Of a DNA stretch of 64,000 nucleotides, positions 36,901 through 46,269 are shown piece after piece (positions within the stretch are counted from its first letter, which is position 1; each line of letters begins with the position of its first letter). The notes under the pieces were generated by a model, which saw nothing but the letters and a program-made list of their open reading frames with translations, had not been told where the DNA came from and did not search any database. Origin of the DNA: Fluviicola chungangensis. GTDB taxonomy: Bacteria; Bacteroidota; Bacteroidia; Flavobacteriales_D; Crocinitomicaceae. The position numbers and the translations under genes were made by a program. The DNA lies in the NCBI RefSeq assembly GCF_007558725.1, contig NZ_VLPL01000002.1, positions 372,001-436,000 on the forward strand. Direction: 5' to 3'.

Positions 36901-37686
36901 TTCAACCAGGACGGTGGAGCATTGAATTCTTGGGGACTGGAGATTTGTTACACACCGGCAACACCTTGTACACCGCCAACCGCGGCAACAATTGGTGGTA
37001 CAACTACCATTTGCCCGGGTGGATCAACAACCTTGTCTGTAACTGCGGGAACCTTGAATGACGCCACCGATTGGCAATGGTATTCGGGATCTTGCGGAGG
37101 AACTTCAGTCGGTTCGGGAACTTCACTGAATGTTTCTGCTGCCGGAACATACTTTGTAAGAGGAGAAGGTGGATGCGTGACAGCCGGAACATGTGCTTCA
37201 GTAACGGTTACTCAAACTACACTGAACCTGAACACCACTGTTGCAGGTACAACGATTTCTTCCGCTCAGGGAACGGCAACTTACCAATGGATCAATTGTG
37301 CAACAAACACACCGATCTCAGGAGCTACGAGCCAATCCTTCATTGCACCTGCAAACGGTTCATACGCGGTGATCGTAACCAGAAACGGTTGTACAGATAC
37401 GAGTGCTTGTGTAACGATTTCCAATTTGGGAATTGATGACCTGAATTTCGAAGATGTGTCGGTATATCCGAACCCGACAAATGGAAAGATCACTGTTTCT
37501 TTCAATAAAGAAGTGAACCTGAAATCATTTGTTATCCGCGATGTAACGGGAAGATTGATCCGTGAAGAGAAACCACAAACAACCAGTGGAATAACCTTCG
37601 ATATCTCTACGGAAGCTCAGGGAGTTTACTTCCTGAATATTGAAGTAGGCGGAGCAACTCAATCATTCAAGTTGATCAAAAATTAA
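33955..37686 (+). CDS. Secreted reprolysin-like metalloprotease with Fn3, P domain and T9SS type A tail
   Basis: A 1243-residue protein with signal peptide and propeptide-like N-terminus. The protease domain (about residues 205-425) has the extended zinc motif VAHEMGHEFSGNHSF near 344-358 and a downstream Met (SIMAYAGIC), as in reprolysin-like M12/M72 peptidases. It is followed by repeated beta-sandwich modules including an Fn3-like unit (VSPNMTWTNPG...), a P domain (about 860-1005, MTFNATNVPVTI to LEIC), an Ig-like unit and a type A sorting domain (VSVYPNPTNGKI ... GVYFLNIEVGG). It would be exported by T9SS and anchored to or released from the surface, degrading protein. A terminator lies 18 nt beyond the stop. 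Confidence 0.9.
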   Translation: MKRRILLSGVFFLSVSLCSVSFSQTTKPQKGTWKMIAESEIPESGTRYIKPTKFLTFKLDISRMHQLLAQAKRIDDPNYIPVFMELPKPDGTVGTYQVHENETMSLGLAAQFPEIRSFDGIAMDNSGEVVKFDLTPQGFHAMTLIPGQSTVFIDPYSFGGGDIEHYVVYSRADYTSDKTFQCHLEEAMGTEIKGANDNIVKSFGNCTKRTYRLALSATGEYTAFHGGTVALAQAAQVTTMNRVNGVYMRDFAVTMTIIANNNLLIYTNSGTDPFTNGNPGTMINQNQTNTTTVIGSANYDIGHVFGTNSGGLAGLGVVCSSSNKARGVTGSGAPVGDAFDIDYVAHEMGHEFSGNHSFRGNTGSCSGNANGSTAMEPGSGSSIMAYAGICSPQDVQPHSDDNFHGVNMNEMHIFINAGGNTCAVSTAIPAQSAPTISGTVGSVTIPANTPFALTATATDPDGDVLTYCWEQMDNGQTGTATQPPVGTNTSGPNFRAKSPTTSGTRYFPSISSLMTGGPFTWEVLPTVNRTMNFRCTVRDNEANGGCNDHADITVTTTTSAGPFIVNYPSATGISWPGNSTQTVTWSVANTDVAPVACANVDVWISTDGGATFTVIANDVPNDGSQVITVPNTATTTAIIMVMCENGTFFDVSNNVFAITAATNDYTLNFQNSTVSACQGTDAVFTVVVGQIGSYVDPVTLSATGNPAGTTVSFTPNPATPGTNATMTITNTAGATPGTYSITVDGASTSGAHFTNGTVLISTSGVVASALTSPANAATSVPVSPNMTWTNPGVGVQYNITIATDATFTTVIESATGLTSPTYTATLLSPATTYYWKIETLNSCSAPVASATFSFTTASCMTFNATNVPVTISASGTPTVTSTMNIATGGTINDINVVNLAGTHSYISDLTIKLTSPTGTIVNLMVNPCNDEADFNLNFDDEASTATLPCPPVGGGYYIPAAALSAFDGQNMSGTWTLTISDAFNQDGGALNSWGLEICYTPATPCTPPTAATIGGTTTICPGGSTTLSVTAGTLNDATDWQWYSGSCGGTSVGSGTSLNVSAAGTYFVRGEGGCVTAGTCASVTVTQTTLNLNTTVAGTTISSAQGTATYQWINCATNTPISGATSQSFIAPANGSYAVIVTRNGCTDTSACVTISNLGIDDLNFEDVSVYPNPTNGKITVSFNKEVNLKSFVIRDVTGRLIREEKPQTTSGITFDISTEAQGVYFLNIEVGGATQSFKLIKN

Positions 37687-37703
37687 TAATTGGCTGAATA
37701 ACG

Positions 37704-37740
37704 AAAAGCCCCGATGCCGTTGTAGTATCGGGGCTTTTTA
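37704..37740 (+). terminator. Rho-independent terminator
   Basis: AAAAGCCCCGAT pairs with ATCGGGGCTTTT across an 11-nt loop, followed by T. It closes the protease gene and, read from the other strand, the cutC-side operon. Confidence 0.85.
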
Positions 37741-37799
37741 ATATCCTGAAATTAAGATATCCTATTTTCATTATATAACGAATTACCTTCTAAAACCAC

Positions 37800-38498
37800 T
37801 TATCCCTGGATCGCGGCTAAAATTTCTGTGAGTTTATTTTCATCCGGAAGTAACAGGGCCTCTTCAAATGCAGTTCCCGATTCTACTGTTACCCTCGAAG
37901 TTCCGGAAAAATGAATGGCATCAACTCCCGTTGCTTTCAGTTCCGGGATCAATTCTTCCTTTACGCCACCGCCTGCCATGATCTCAATCCGCCCGTTTGC
38001 ATACGAAACAAACTCTTTTAAGCGATTTATTCCATGTGCAACACTCAGATCCGATCCGCTCGTTAAAATGCGTTTAAAACCCAGTTTGACAAGTTGGTCT
38101 ATCGCCGTTCTCCAATCATCTGTATGATCGAAAGCGCGGTGAAAAGTAAAATCGATATTGGGAGCTGTTCGTTTCCAGGTTTCCAGTGCTTCCAGGTTCA
38201 ATTTAAAGTCTTTGGTAAGAGCGCCGACTACCAGCCCTTTTATCCCTGAATCCTTCAATTCCAGGATTTGATCCCGCATGACCACGATTTCATCGTAGTT
38301 GTAAACGAAACCGCCTGCACGAACGCGGATCAATGCGTGTTGTTCCAGGTGAAAGGTATTGTGGATCCAGGAAACCATCGCCCTGGAAGGAGTTAACCCG
38401 CCTTGTTCCAAAGCAATGCAGGTTTCGATACGATCGATCGGTTGTTTGCTGACAATACGTGCAGCCTCCAGCGTGCCGACACAAATTTCTATGTTCAT
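37800..38498 (-). CDS. cutC: CutC family protein
   Basis: A 232-residue TIM-barrel protein of typical CutC length (MNIEICVGTLEAARIV, RIETCIALEQGGLTPS, RVRAGGFVYNYDE, ILTSGSD, IEIMAGGGV, IHFSGTSRV). CutC was named for copper homeostasis in E. coli, but its exact chemistry is not established. Its ATG overlaps the stop of the GH20 gene (ATGA), so it is translationally coupled to a hexosaminidase, a pairing that suggests an envelope-glycan link more than copper. Cytosolic. Confidence 0.92.
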   Translation of the reverse strand: MNIEICVGTLEAARIVSKQPIDRIETCIALEQGGLTPSRAMVSWIHNTFHLEQHALIRVRAGGFVYNYDEIVVMRDQILELKDSGIKGLVVGALTKDFKLNLEALETWKRTAPNIDFTFHRAFDHTDDWRTAIDQLVKLGFKRILTSGSDLSVAHGINRLKEFVSYANGRIEIMAGGGVKEELIPELKATGVDAIHFSGTSRVTVESGTAFEEALLLPDENKLTEILAAIQG

Positions 38499-40702
38499 TT
38501 GGTGAGAATCAGTTCGTTGATAAATGTCCAGGGAGTAAAACCTGCTCCGGTCTGTCCCTGAGGGATGAATTCGTTATTGTAGATTGTTACTTTGACATAA
38601 CGGGCTTTCATTTTTTTAGTTACCCGGATGACGTCGCCGGTTAATTTCGATTTGGCTACCGTTTTGAATTTTTTCCCGTCGGAGCTTACCTGGATTACGT
38701 ATTTTTCCGGTCGGTAAATCCAGGATCCGGGGTCATTCAACGTTTCGATGCGTATGGTACGAAATGAAGTAAGCTCTTCCAGGTCGAGGGTAAACCGCAC
38801 CGTATCCTCGTTGAACCCCAACCATTCGTTCCCTTTCCATGGTTTTTTACCAACTACGCCATCGGTAAGTCCAAGATTTCCGTTGTGGTTATATTTTTCG
38901 TGCGGTTGAGTATCGAAACGGACTGTTTTACCCAAAGCCAAATGAGAAGTAAAGGTATAATCACATACACGCAATTCCTGGTCCCCGATATTGGAATGGA
39001 TTAAGTAACGGTGTTCCCCGACCTGATCGGTTCTTTCAATATCAATCCCGTTTACGATTTCGTTGTTTACGGAAAAAACAACATCGTTTACCGGTTTAAT
39101 CAGATCATAGCCAGCGCCGGATTTGGAAAGTCTTATTTGCAAAGTCGGATCCAAAAAGGAAGTGGAGAAACGAACACCGTCATTACGCAATTGAGGCAAA
39201 TAGGTCGAAGACAACGCTTCAACAAAATCAGAATAGGGAACACTGCTTTTATTCCATAAGACCTCAGCCATTGCTACCAAGCGCGGGAAAGCATTGTATT
39301 CGACAGACTGGATGGTCGGTAAATATTCCGTCCAGAGATTTGCCTGTCCACCCAGAATATATTGTTTGTACTCATCTTCCACTCCTTTGATCGGATCAAA
39401 ACGGTATACTTTTTCCAAAGGAAGGTAACCACCGATTGCGAGTGGTTCGGAAGGATGTCCGCTTTGGTAGTAATCGAAGTAACAATAGGAAGTCGGGGTC
39501 ATAACTACGCGGTGTTTCTGTTTTGCCGCCGCAATCCCGCCTTCCATTCCCTGCCAGGACATCACCTGGGCATTCGGAGCTAAACCACCTTCCAGGATCT
39601 CATCCCAACCGATAATGGTCCTTCCTTTTGCATTGACGTGCTTTTCGATATCCTGGATAAAGAAACTTTGGAGCTCGTGAGTGGTGTTTAAGTGATTTTG
39701 GGTCATCACTGCTTTGCACTTGGGGCATTTTTCCCAATTGATCTTCGGGCATTCATCTCCTCCGATATGGATTACTTGGGAAGGGAAGAGCTCAATGATC
39801 TCATCGAGCACATCTTTCAGGAATGTGCGGGTTTTTTCCTGGCTGCAAAAGACGTCATCAAATACGCCCCATGTACCAGCAACCGGGAGTTGTTTTTCCG
39901 TACAGCTTAGTTCCGGGTATGCTGCCAATGCGGCTCTGGCATGTCCTGGCATTTCGATTTCGGGAATGATCTCTATTCCGCGGATCCGGGCATATTCTAC
40001 CAATTGTCTGGCTTCTTCCTGGGTATAGAAACCACCGTATTTCGTGTGGTCCCATTCTGCCGGTTGTTTGCTGAAGTGACCGATCAGCGTGCTGTCTCTC
40101 CAGGCCCCGACGCTTGTAAGTTTCGGGTATTTTTTAATCTCTATCCTCCAACCTTGGTCGTCTGTCAAATGCCAGTGAAACCGATTGAACTTCAATTTGG
40201 CCAGTTGATCAATGAATTTTCGCAATTCTCCTATGCTGAAAAAGTGGCGGCTGCAGTCCAGGTGAACTCCCCGGTACGCAAATGCAGGTTGATCGGAAAT
40301 ACGGATTCCTGCGAGTTCTTTCGGATTTTGTATCAGTTGGTTCAGAGTTTGAAAGGCATTGCATAAACTGGCGTAGCTGCTATATTGGATCTCAATTCCG
40401 GTATGTGTGACTGACAGCTGGTAACCTTCCGTATAAGCGAAAGTCTGGACCTGTTTTAAACGGATGGTAGCGTCATCTTTGGCAGAAGCCGGTTCGAGGT
40501 GGATGAATTGGCGTCCGAATAATTCCCGGAGGTAGGAGAATAAATCGGACGGAATCCGGGTATTATCGACCGTCAGCAGACCGTTAAAAACAAAGTTGTC
40601 TGTTGTTTGTTCCACATTAACAGGCTCTGGAAATACCAGACTGTGTTGAGCTGATAATTGAGTTGTAAAAAAGAACAACAAAATAACAAGCGTAATTTTC
40701 AT
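38495..40702 (-). CDS. GH20 beta-N-acetylhexosaminidase
   Basis: About 735 residues. The longest frame starts at 40741, but I chose the ATG at 40702 because it begins a clean signal peptide (MKITLVILLFFFTTQLSAQ). An N-terminal GH20b domain precedes the TIM barrel with RGVHLDCSRHFFS, HWHLTDDQGWRIEI, EIEMPGHARAAL and the catalytic pair in HIGGDECPK (about residue 315). The C-terminal 180 residues are a discoidin-like carbohydrate-binding beta domain. It releases terminal GlcNAc or GalNAc, probably from chitin fragments or glycans in the periplasm. It lies 4 nt behind the SpoIIE-type phosphatase gene and overlaps cutC, so the three may be one operon. Confidence 0.93.
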   Translation of the reverse strand: MKITLVILLFFFTTQLSAQHSLVFPEPVNVEQTTDNFVFNGLLTVDNTRIPSDLFSYLRELFGRQFIHLEPASAKDDATIRLKQVQTFAYTEGYQLSVTHTGIEIQYSSYASLCNAFQTLNQLIQNPKELAGIRISDQPAFAYRGVHLDCSRHFFSIGELRKFIDQLAKLKFNRFHWHLTDDQGWRIEIKKYPKLTSVGAWRDSTLIGHFSKQPAEWDHTKYGGFYTQEEARQLVEYARIRGIEIIPEIEMPGHARAALAAYPELSCTEKQLPVAGTWGVFDDVFCSQEKTRTFLKDVLDEIIELFPSQVIHIGGDECPKINWEKCPKCKAVMTQNHLNTTHELQSFFIQDIEKHVNAKGRTIIGWDEILEGGLAPNAQVMSWQGMEGGIAAAKQKHRVVMTPTSYCYFDYYQSGHPSEPLAIGGYLPLEKVYRFDPIKGVEDEYKQYILGGQANLWTEYLPTIQSVEYNAFPRLVAMAEVLWNKSSVPYSDFVEALSSTYLPQLRNDGVRFSTSFLDPTLQIRLSKSGAGYDLIKPVNDVVFSVNNEIVNGIDIERTDQVGEHRYLIHSNIGDQELRVCDYTFTSHLALGKTVRFDTQPHEKYNHNGNLGLTDGVVGKKPWKGNEWLGFNEDTVRFTLDLEELTSFRTIRIETLNDPGSWIYRPEKYVIQVSSDGKKFKTVAKSKLTGDVIRVTKKMKARYVKVTIYNNEFIPQGQTGAGFTPWTFINELILTK

Positions 40703-40706
40703 ACTG

Positions 40707-42794
40707 TTAAAGTTTAATTCCAACGAGGATAATATCGTCAATTTGAGGAAGACCCCCTTTCCAATTCTGGAGTTTTTTCAGTAAAACCCGTTCCTGTTCC
40801 CTTGCAGACAGATGGGTTATTTCCAGGAGCAGCTGCTTGAGGTTTTTAGTCATAAATTTCTTATTCCGCTCACCGCCAAACTGATCGGGATACCCGTCGG
40901 AGAATAAATAAACGGCATCTCCTTTTTGAAGCGGAATGGTAATTTCATTGAATTGATAATCGGAATAATTGTTCCCGCCGATGGACATCTTATCAGGTAG
41001 AAATTGTATCAGTTCGTTATCGCGTATCAGCCAAAGCGGCCTGTTTGCTCCGGCATATTTAACACTGCTCAGGTCCTTTTCGAAAATACAGATTGCTGTA
41101 TCCATCCCGTCTTTGTTTTTCACCGTGTCCAGATCCTGTTTCAGGGATTCGATAATGAACTTATTGACGTGATCCAGGATCTGAGAAGAGCTTTCAATGC
41201 GCTTTTCAAGGATTGCATAGTTCAACCCGTCAATTCCCATCATGCTCATAAAAGCTCCTGGAATTCCGTGTCCGGTGCAATCGGAAACGGCAAAGACCTT
41301 TTTTCCGTTTTCTGTTTCGGTAAACCAATAGAAATCACCGCTCACTGTATCCCTTGGAAGGTACAGGACAAAAAATTCGGGAAAGGATTGTTGTATGGTC
41401 TCGACATGAGGTAACCGGGCTTGCTGAATCTGCAAGGCGTATTCAATGCTGTCCGAAATGTCCTTGTTTTTGATTTCGATTTCCTGGTAAGCTTTTGCAA
41501 TCAGTTCATTGTCTTTCTTTTTACGCAAAAATGAACGGTAAATAAAGAATCCCAGCAGGAAAAGGAAAAAAATGATGATGATCAGGAAGATCTTAAAATT
41601 GCGCTCGCGATCCAGGCGGACATCCGATAATTTCCGCTCTTGTTCCAGGGATTTAATCTGAAGCTTATTCTGTTCGTACTCTAATTTGGCACCCATTTCC
41701 TGGATGTAGTCGCGGTTGTTACGTGCGTTCACCGAATCGTTGGTTTGCGCATACAGTTCCATATAGTCGTAGGCTTTGCTCAAATTATCCCGGGCATGGT
41801 AGATCTTCGAAGCCAAAAGATATCCTTCAGCCAGTTCGGGAGGAAAATTGTTTGCCCTGGCAAGCGCAATTGCCTTTTCGAACAAAGGCAATGCATCGCT
41901 TAATATTCCGCGATCATTCTTGACTTTCCCCAAACCTAAATAACCAAGGCACAAATTATAGGATTCGTTGGGAACTTTTTCCAGGATACCGATTCCCGTT
42001 TTGTATTCTTTTTCTGCTTCGCTGAGCCGGTTTAATTTATAATTGAGCTGACCTGTTGTAACATGTATCGTTCCGATTGCATCCGGGAATTGATATTTTT
42101 TGGCCAATGCGAGTGATTTTTCACACGACTCCAATCCTTTTTCGTATTGCCTGGATGTCAGGTATAAATTGGCCAGATCATCGTAATTGATGATGATCCG
42201 TTTCTTATTGTCGAGTTTGATGTTCAAATTCAGGGACTTCAACAAATATTCTTCGGACAATTCGTATTTCTCCTGTCCCAGGTAGATCCACCCGATATTC
42301 CGGTAACATTCGGCAATTTGAGCCTGGTTTTTGGTCTTTTGAAAATTTTTGAGCGCATCGATGTAATACTGGGAGGCGTGTGTGTAGTCCCCGGAAAACC
42401 AATAGAGGTTTCCCATCGTGTTTTGTGCCCTTCCGATGAGTTCTTTGTCTTTGGTCGCTTCGGCAATCTGTATTGCTTCGGTAGTGAGCTTGAATGCTTT
42501 TTTATAATCCGAATGCGCAATCGGAGCAGCGGCGTTGAGTAATTTTAATACGGCGATACTGTCTCCCGGGGTCGACTTCTTATCCGTGCCCACAGTCTTT
42601 TTCCCGACTGGTTCATCCGTGGTTTCTGTCTTTTCTGGGGGATCGATCAGGTTGAACAATTCGATAACGGACGCCGGTCTTGGGGCGTTTGTGCGAACAT
42701 CTGCCCCTGATTTTGGAACTTCATAAGAAAACGCAGAGAATTCGAATACCCAAAGGATAGTGATCACAAGTAATATTCCTTTTCGTCGGATCAT
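40707..42794 (-). CDS. TPR-containing SpoIIE-type protein phosphatase
   Basis: A 695-residue protein with signal sequence (MIRRKGILLVITILWVFEFSAFS). Residues about 80-350 contain roughly seven TPR repeats. A membrane segment sits near 402-420 (FKIFLIIIIFFLFLLGFFIY), followed by a coiled coil. The C-terminal PP2C/SpoIIE domain (about 455-695) has RDTVSGDFYWF, VSDCTGHGIPGAFMSMMG, GMDTAICIF and LFSDGYPDQFGG, which carry the metal-binding Asp residues. It resembles Bacteroidota stress phosphatases that receive a periplasmic TPR-bound signal and act on cytosolic phosphoproteins, often anti-sigma antagonists; none is encoded nearby. Confidence 0.88.
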   Translation of the reverse strand: MIRRKGILLVITILWVFEFSAFSYEVPKSGADVRTNAPRPASVIELFNLIDPPEKTETTDEPVGKKTVGTDKKSTPGDSIAVLKLLNAAAPIAHSDYKKAFKLTTEAIQIAEATKDKELIGRAQNTMGNLYWFSGDYTHASQYYIDALKNFQKTKNQAQIAECYRNIGWIYLGQEKYELSEEYLLKSLNLNIKLDNKKRIIINYDDLANLYLTSRQYEKGLESCEKSLALAKKYQFPDAIGTIHVTTGQLNYKLNRLSEAEKEYKTGIGILEKVPNESYNLCLGYLGLGKVKNDRGILSDALPLFEKAIALARANNFPPELAEGYLLASKIYHARDNLSKAYDYMELYAQTNDSVNARNNRDYIQEMGAKLEYEQNKLQIKSLEQERKLSDVRLDRERNFKIFLIIIIFFLFLLGFFIYRSFLRKKKDNELIAKAYQEIEIKNKDISDSIEYALQIQQARLPHVETIQQSFPEFFVLYLPRDTVSGDFYWFTETENGKKVFAVSDCTGHGIPGAFMSMMGIDGLNYAILEKRIESSSQILDHVNKFIIESLKQDLDTVKNKDGMDTAICIFEKDLSSVKYAGANRPLWLIRDNELIQFLPDKMSIGGNNYSDYQFNEITIPLQKGDAVYLFSDGYPDQFGGERNKKFMTKNLKQLLLEITHLSAREQERVLLKKLQNWKGGLPQIDDIILVGIKL

Positions 42795-42864
42795 GCGTTT
42801 TATTATTTCGTGTCACAAATTAAGTATTTATATTTAACCATTCGTTTAAAATAAGTTAGATTTC

Positions 42865-45672
42865 ATGAAAGCAGCGGTTGGGTTTAGTGTTTTAGCCTCG
42901 GTATTTTTAGGGTTGCACGCTTTTGGTCAAAAGAAAATTTTGGGACCGGAAGTCTACGATTCCTGGAATAGAGTGGGCGATGTACAACTTTCACAGGATG
43001 GAAAGTTTAGTGTGTATTCGGTGAAACCGTATCGCGGAGATGGCTTCTTGTATCTCGTGAACCTGGAAACAGGAAAGAAAGATTCCGTTGCACGCGGCTA
43101 TGAACCGAAATTCGATGAAAACGGAAGTTTTGTTGTTTTTAAGATCCATCCGGGTTTTGACACCTTACGGAAGGTGGAGCTTGCAAAAGTAAACAAGGAA
43201 AAATGGCCGAAAGATTCTCTGGCGATCTGGTTCACTGCGGATGCATCTGTACGGAAGTATGGTCAGGTGAAAGAGTTCAAACTTGCCGAAAAGGGCGACG
43301 CACTGGGTTTTTTGGCTCCTAAGAATGAATGGCCAAAAGGATATCTGAGCAAAAGCGAAGCAAAAAAAGAAGCGAAACACGAAAAGAAAAAGGGAAAGAT
43401 CAAAACCGATGGAAAATTGCTGACCTTGATCGACCCGGTTTCCAAAGAAAAGAAATGCTTTAAAAATGTCACCCAATTTGAAATGAGTAAGGACGGAAAG
43501 TATGCCGTTTTTATTCAACAGGAAAAATTCAAAAAAGACTCCGTTCGTTTGGGGATTTACGACTTTACCAAGAAAGAGGTTTGGAACGATCACAAAAGAG
43601 TAAACGAGTATGCAGGGATTAATTTCTCGGGGAAGGACCCGATGCTGCTTGGAATGGCAACCATAGATACTGCTTCCGATAAACGCTGGTCTTTATTTAT
43701 GATCCACCCGGAAACAAAGGTGTTTAGGCCATTGATCGATACCTCAGCCGAATTCGTGAATGAGGAAGTTTTGTCATCGAATTTCAAACCATACCTGAAT
43801 AACAACGATACGGATGTGTTTTTCGGAGTGGCCGACCGGCCTGAAAAGCCTTTTAAGGATACCTTATTGGAAACAGAAAAATCCAAGGTGGACATATGGC
43901 ATTGGAAAGATAAGCGTTTGCAGCCACAGCAATTGGTGGAACTGAAAAGAGACCAGACGCGAACCAACCTGGCAGTATATCATCTGAATTCAGGTGAAAT
44001 GGCTGTGCTTGGAAACGACAGTTTACATCTCCATTCATCAGAACGTCACGCTCAACAGGTCATGCTAGCGAGTTGCGACGAATTATACCGTTATGAAACC
44101 TGGAATACGATGAATCCCACCAATTATTATTTGGTCCGGGTTTCGGACGGGAAAATTTCCACCCTGAGAGAAAAAGTCTATACGAGGGGATACTTGTCGC
44201 CGGGCGGAAAACAATTTGTCTTCTGGAATCATCTGACAAAGCAATACTACCTAATGGATACAGACTCACAAGTAGAGGAGTGCATCACCTGCGGCTGGAA
44301 AGGAAATTTCTTCGAGGATAAGAACGGAATGATCGAAGAGGATGAGCCCCGCGGAATTATTGGCTGGGGACCCGATGACAGCAACCTGTTTGTCCAGGCA
44401 GAAAAAGACATTCTATCCTATGAAACCGCATCAAAACGCTTGCATTCGCTCACCGATCCCCTGCGGATTTCGGACCAGGACACGAATTACCAGTATACCC
44501 TTTTCAACCTGAACTCGGATTCCCTGCGGTTTTATCCGGAAAATACGATACTGACACGTTTTAATAAAACAAGTAAAATGATGGAGGTGTACCGCATCAA
44601 GGGACCTTTCGGGAACGGGTCTTTCGAACTTATATCCGGATCGGGGCATGAGTACTTTAATTTCGTGAAAGCAAAGAAAGCGGAGCGGATTATTTTCAAT
44701 CGTTCCTCCAACAGCGATTTCCCGGATTTGTTCGCAACAACCCAACCGGGAGCGGAAATTTCCCGTATTTCATTTGCCAATCCTCAACAATGTCAATACA
44801 ACTGGTCGACAGTGGAGCTCATCAAATGGAATAGTTATTCCGGGATTCCTTTGGAAGGACTGATCTATAAGCCTGAGAATTTTGATGCGAACCAGGAATA
44901 CCCTTTATTGGTTTATTACTACGAAATGTATTCGGATGAAATCCACAATCACTATGCACCGAAACCAACGGCGTCCATTATTTATCCGACAGAATATGCT
45001 TCAGCCGGTTATGTGGTTTTTATTCCGAATATCCGTTATACGGCCGGGCATCCGGCAAACAGTGCCTACGATTGTATCCTGAGCGGTACGGATGCGGTTT
45101 TGAAAAAGTATTCCAACATCGATCCCAAGCGAATGGGATTGCAGGGCCAAAGCTGGGGAGGATACCAAACGGCGCAGTTGATTACTATGACCGACCGCTT
45201 TGCGGCTGCAATGGCCGGAGCTCCGGTGGGAAATATGTTCTCTGCTTATGGCGGGATCCGTTGGGGATCCGGATACAGCAGGCAATTCCAGTACGAACAT
45301 TCCCAAAGCCGGATTGGAAAAACCATTTGGGATTCACCGGAATTGTATGTGGAAAACAGCCCGATCTTTGGTTTACCTAAGGTGAAGACTCCTTTACTGA
45401 TCATGCACAACGATGAGGACGGTGCAGTTCCGTGGTACCAGGGAATTGAATTGTATACCGGTTTGCGTCGTTTGCAAAAACCGGTTTGGTTGCTGAATTA
45501 CAACGGGGATGATCACAACCTGATGAAACCTGCAAACCGGATGGATTTGAGTATCCGGATGCGCCAGTTCTTTGATTATTACCTGTTGAATAAACCGGAG
45601 CCTTTGTGGTTAAAGGAAGGAATTCCTGCAATTCAGAAAGGGAAGAATTACAAATACGAATTGACTGAGTAA
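42865..45672 (+). CDS. S9 family prolyl oligopeptidase-type peptidase
   Basis: A 935-residue exported serine peptidase with signal sequence. A beta-propeller precedes the alpha/beta hydrolase domain. The catalytic triad is visible: nucleophile Ser in GLQGQSWGGYQ (about residue 763), Asp in HNDEDGAVPW (about 848) and His in NGDDHNLM (about 880). The propeller has a lysine-rich insert (residues 165-185, KSEAKKEAKHEKKK) that is not typical. Its hydrolase end matches family dipeptidyl-peptidase-like enzymes that trim peptides from the N-terminus. It is divergent from the phosphatase gene, with which it shares about 70 nt of upstream DNA. Confidence 0.88.
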   Translation: MKAAVGFSVLASVFLGLHAFGQKKILGPEVYDSWNRVGDVQLSQDGKFSVYSVKPYRGDGFLYLVNLETGKKDSVARGYEPKFDENGSFVVFKIHPGFDTLRKVELAKVNKEKWPKDSLAIWFTADASVRKYGQVKEFKLAEKGDALGFLAPKNEWPKGYLSKSEAKKEAKHEKKKGKIKTDGKLLTLIDPVSKEKKCFKNVTQFEMSKDGKYAVFIQQEKFKKDSVRLGIYDFTKKEVWNDHKRVNEYAGINFSGKDPMLLGMATIDTASDKRWSLFMIHPETKVFRPLIDTSAEFVNEEVLSSNFKPYLNNNDTDVFFGVADRPEKPFKDTLLETEKSKVDIWHWKDKRLQPQQLVELKRDQTRTNLAVYHLNSGEMAVLGNDSLHLHSSERHAQQVMLASCDELYRYETWNTMNPTNYYLVRVSDGKISTLREKVYTRGYLSPGGKQFVFWNHLTKQYYLMDTDSQVEECITCGWKGNFFEDKNGMIEEDEPRGIIGWGPDDSNLFVQAEKDILSYETASKRLHSLTDPLRISDQDTNYQYTLFNLNSDSLRFYPENTILTRFNKTSKMMEVYRIKGPFGNGSFELISGSGHEYFNFVKAKKAERIIFNRSSNSDFPDLFATTQPGAEISRISFANPQQCQYNWSTVELIKWNSYSGIPLEGLIYKPENFDANQEYPLLVYYYEMYSDEIHNHYAPKPTASIIYPTEYASAGYVVFIPNIRYTAGHPANSAYDCILSGTDAVLKKYSNIDPKRMGLQGQSWGGYQTAQLITMTDRFAAAMAGAPVGNMFSAYGGIRWGSGYSRQFQYEHSQSRIGKTIWDSPELYVENSPIFGLPKVKTPLLIMHNDEDGAVPWYQGIELYTGLRRLQKPVWLLNYNGDDHNLMKPANRMDLSIRMRQFFDYYLLNKPEPLWLKEGIPAIQKGKNYKYELTE

Positions 45673-45702
45673 GAACAAGCACAGCTTGCTATAAAAAACG
45701 GA

Positions 45703-45724
45703 GGGGCGCAATTAATTGCGCCCC
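45703..45724. repeat. 22-bp perfect palindrome (REP-like) between convergent genes
   Basis: GGGGCGCAATT followed by its exact reverse complement. It has the same ATTAAT centre and GC-rich arms as 17545-17574. It lies between the convergent S9 peptidase and lipoprotein genes, where it could also act as a bidirectional terminator. A smaller hairpin CAAGC/GCTTG precedes it at 45676-45688. Confidence 0.75.
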
Positions 45725-45748
45725 CACCAATATATTTTAACGGATGAA

Positions 45749-46105
45749 TTAAATAAACACCGTTTCTTCTGTTGTCTCTTCCTGTTCAACTTTGATGATG
45801 CCGTTTGCAACGGCACCACCCAAGCTTGCTTTTATTTTAAATATGGCAACACCACATTGCCCCAACTGATAGATATCGTTGTAATTGAATGTGGCCTCAC
45901 CTTGCTCATTAGTCGTTGCTGTTTTCGGATCACGGACCGTTCCGTTGGTTCCTTCACCGATTAGTTCCACCGTTGCACCTGCTACACGGTTGTTGTTTTG
46001 GTCCAGGACATAAATCTTCGCAATCGTATCCTCTTTCTTTCTGCAAGAACCGATACCGATCATTACTGCTCCGATAGCCAAAACCAACATTGAACGTGAA
46101 ATCAT
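45749..46105 (-). CDS. Small lipoprotein with carboxypeptidase-regulatory-like domain, copy 1
   Basis: A 118-residue lipoprotein (signal MISRSMLVLAIGAVMIGIGSC, Cys at 21) with one transthyretin-like beta-sandwich (KIYVLDQNNNRVAGATVELIG ... GEATFNYNDIYQLGQCGVAI). Folds of this kind serve as structural or binding modules; here it would sit on the outer or inner membrane. Close to the next gene (GxATFNYND, YQLGQ, IKVEQEE shared), so the two arose by duplication. Confidence 0.75.
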   Translation of the reverse strand: MISRSMLVLAIGAVMIGIGSCRKKEDTIAKIYVLDQNNNRVAGATVELIGEGTNGTVRDPKTATTNEQGEATFNYNDIYQLGQCGVAIFKIKASLGGAVANGIIKVEQEETTEETVFI

Positions 46106-46217
46106 AACGCACTAGTTTACTTTATTGCCTGTAATTTCGGACATTAAAAGAGATTCCTTCTTTTCAAATGAATAAAAGCGCGTTGCGGATGTTCCTTTTT
46201 GAAGTTTGTATGAATAA

Positions 46218-46249
46218 AAAACCCCGGCATTCATTGGAAGCCGGGGTTT
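46218..46249 (-). terminator. Rho-independent terminator, minus strand
   Basis: AAACCCCGGC pairs with GCCGGGGTTT across an 11-nt loop, and the minus strand then runs into T. It closes the lipoprotein gene at 46270. Confidence 0.85.
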
Positions 46250-46269
46250 GAATATCTGAGATTCAGTAG

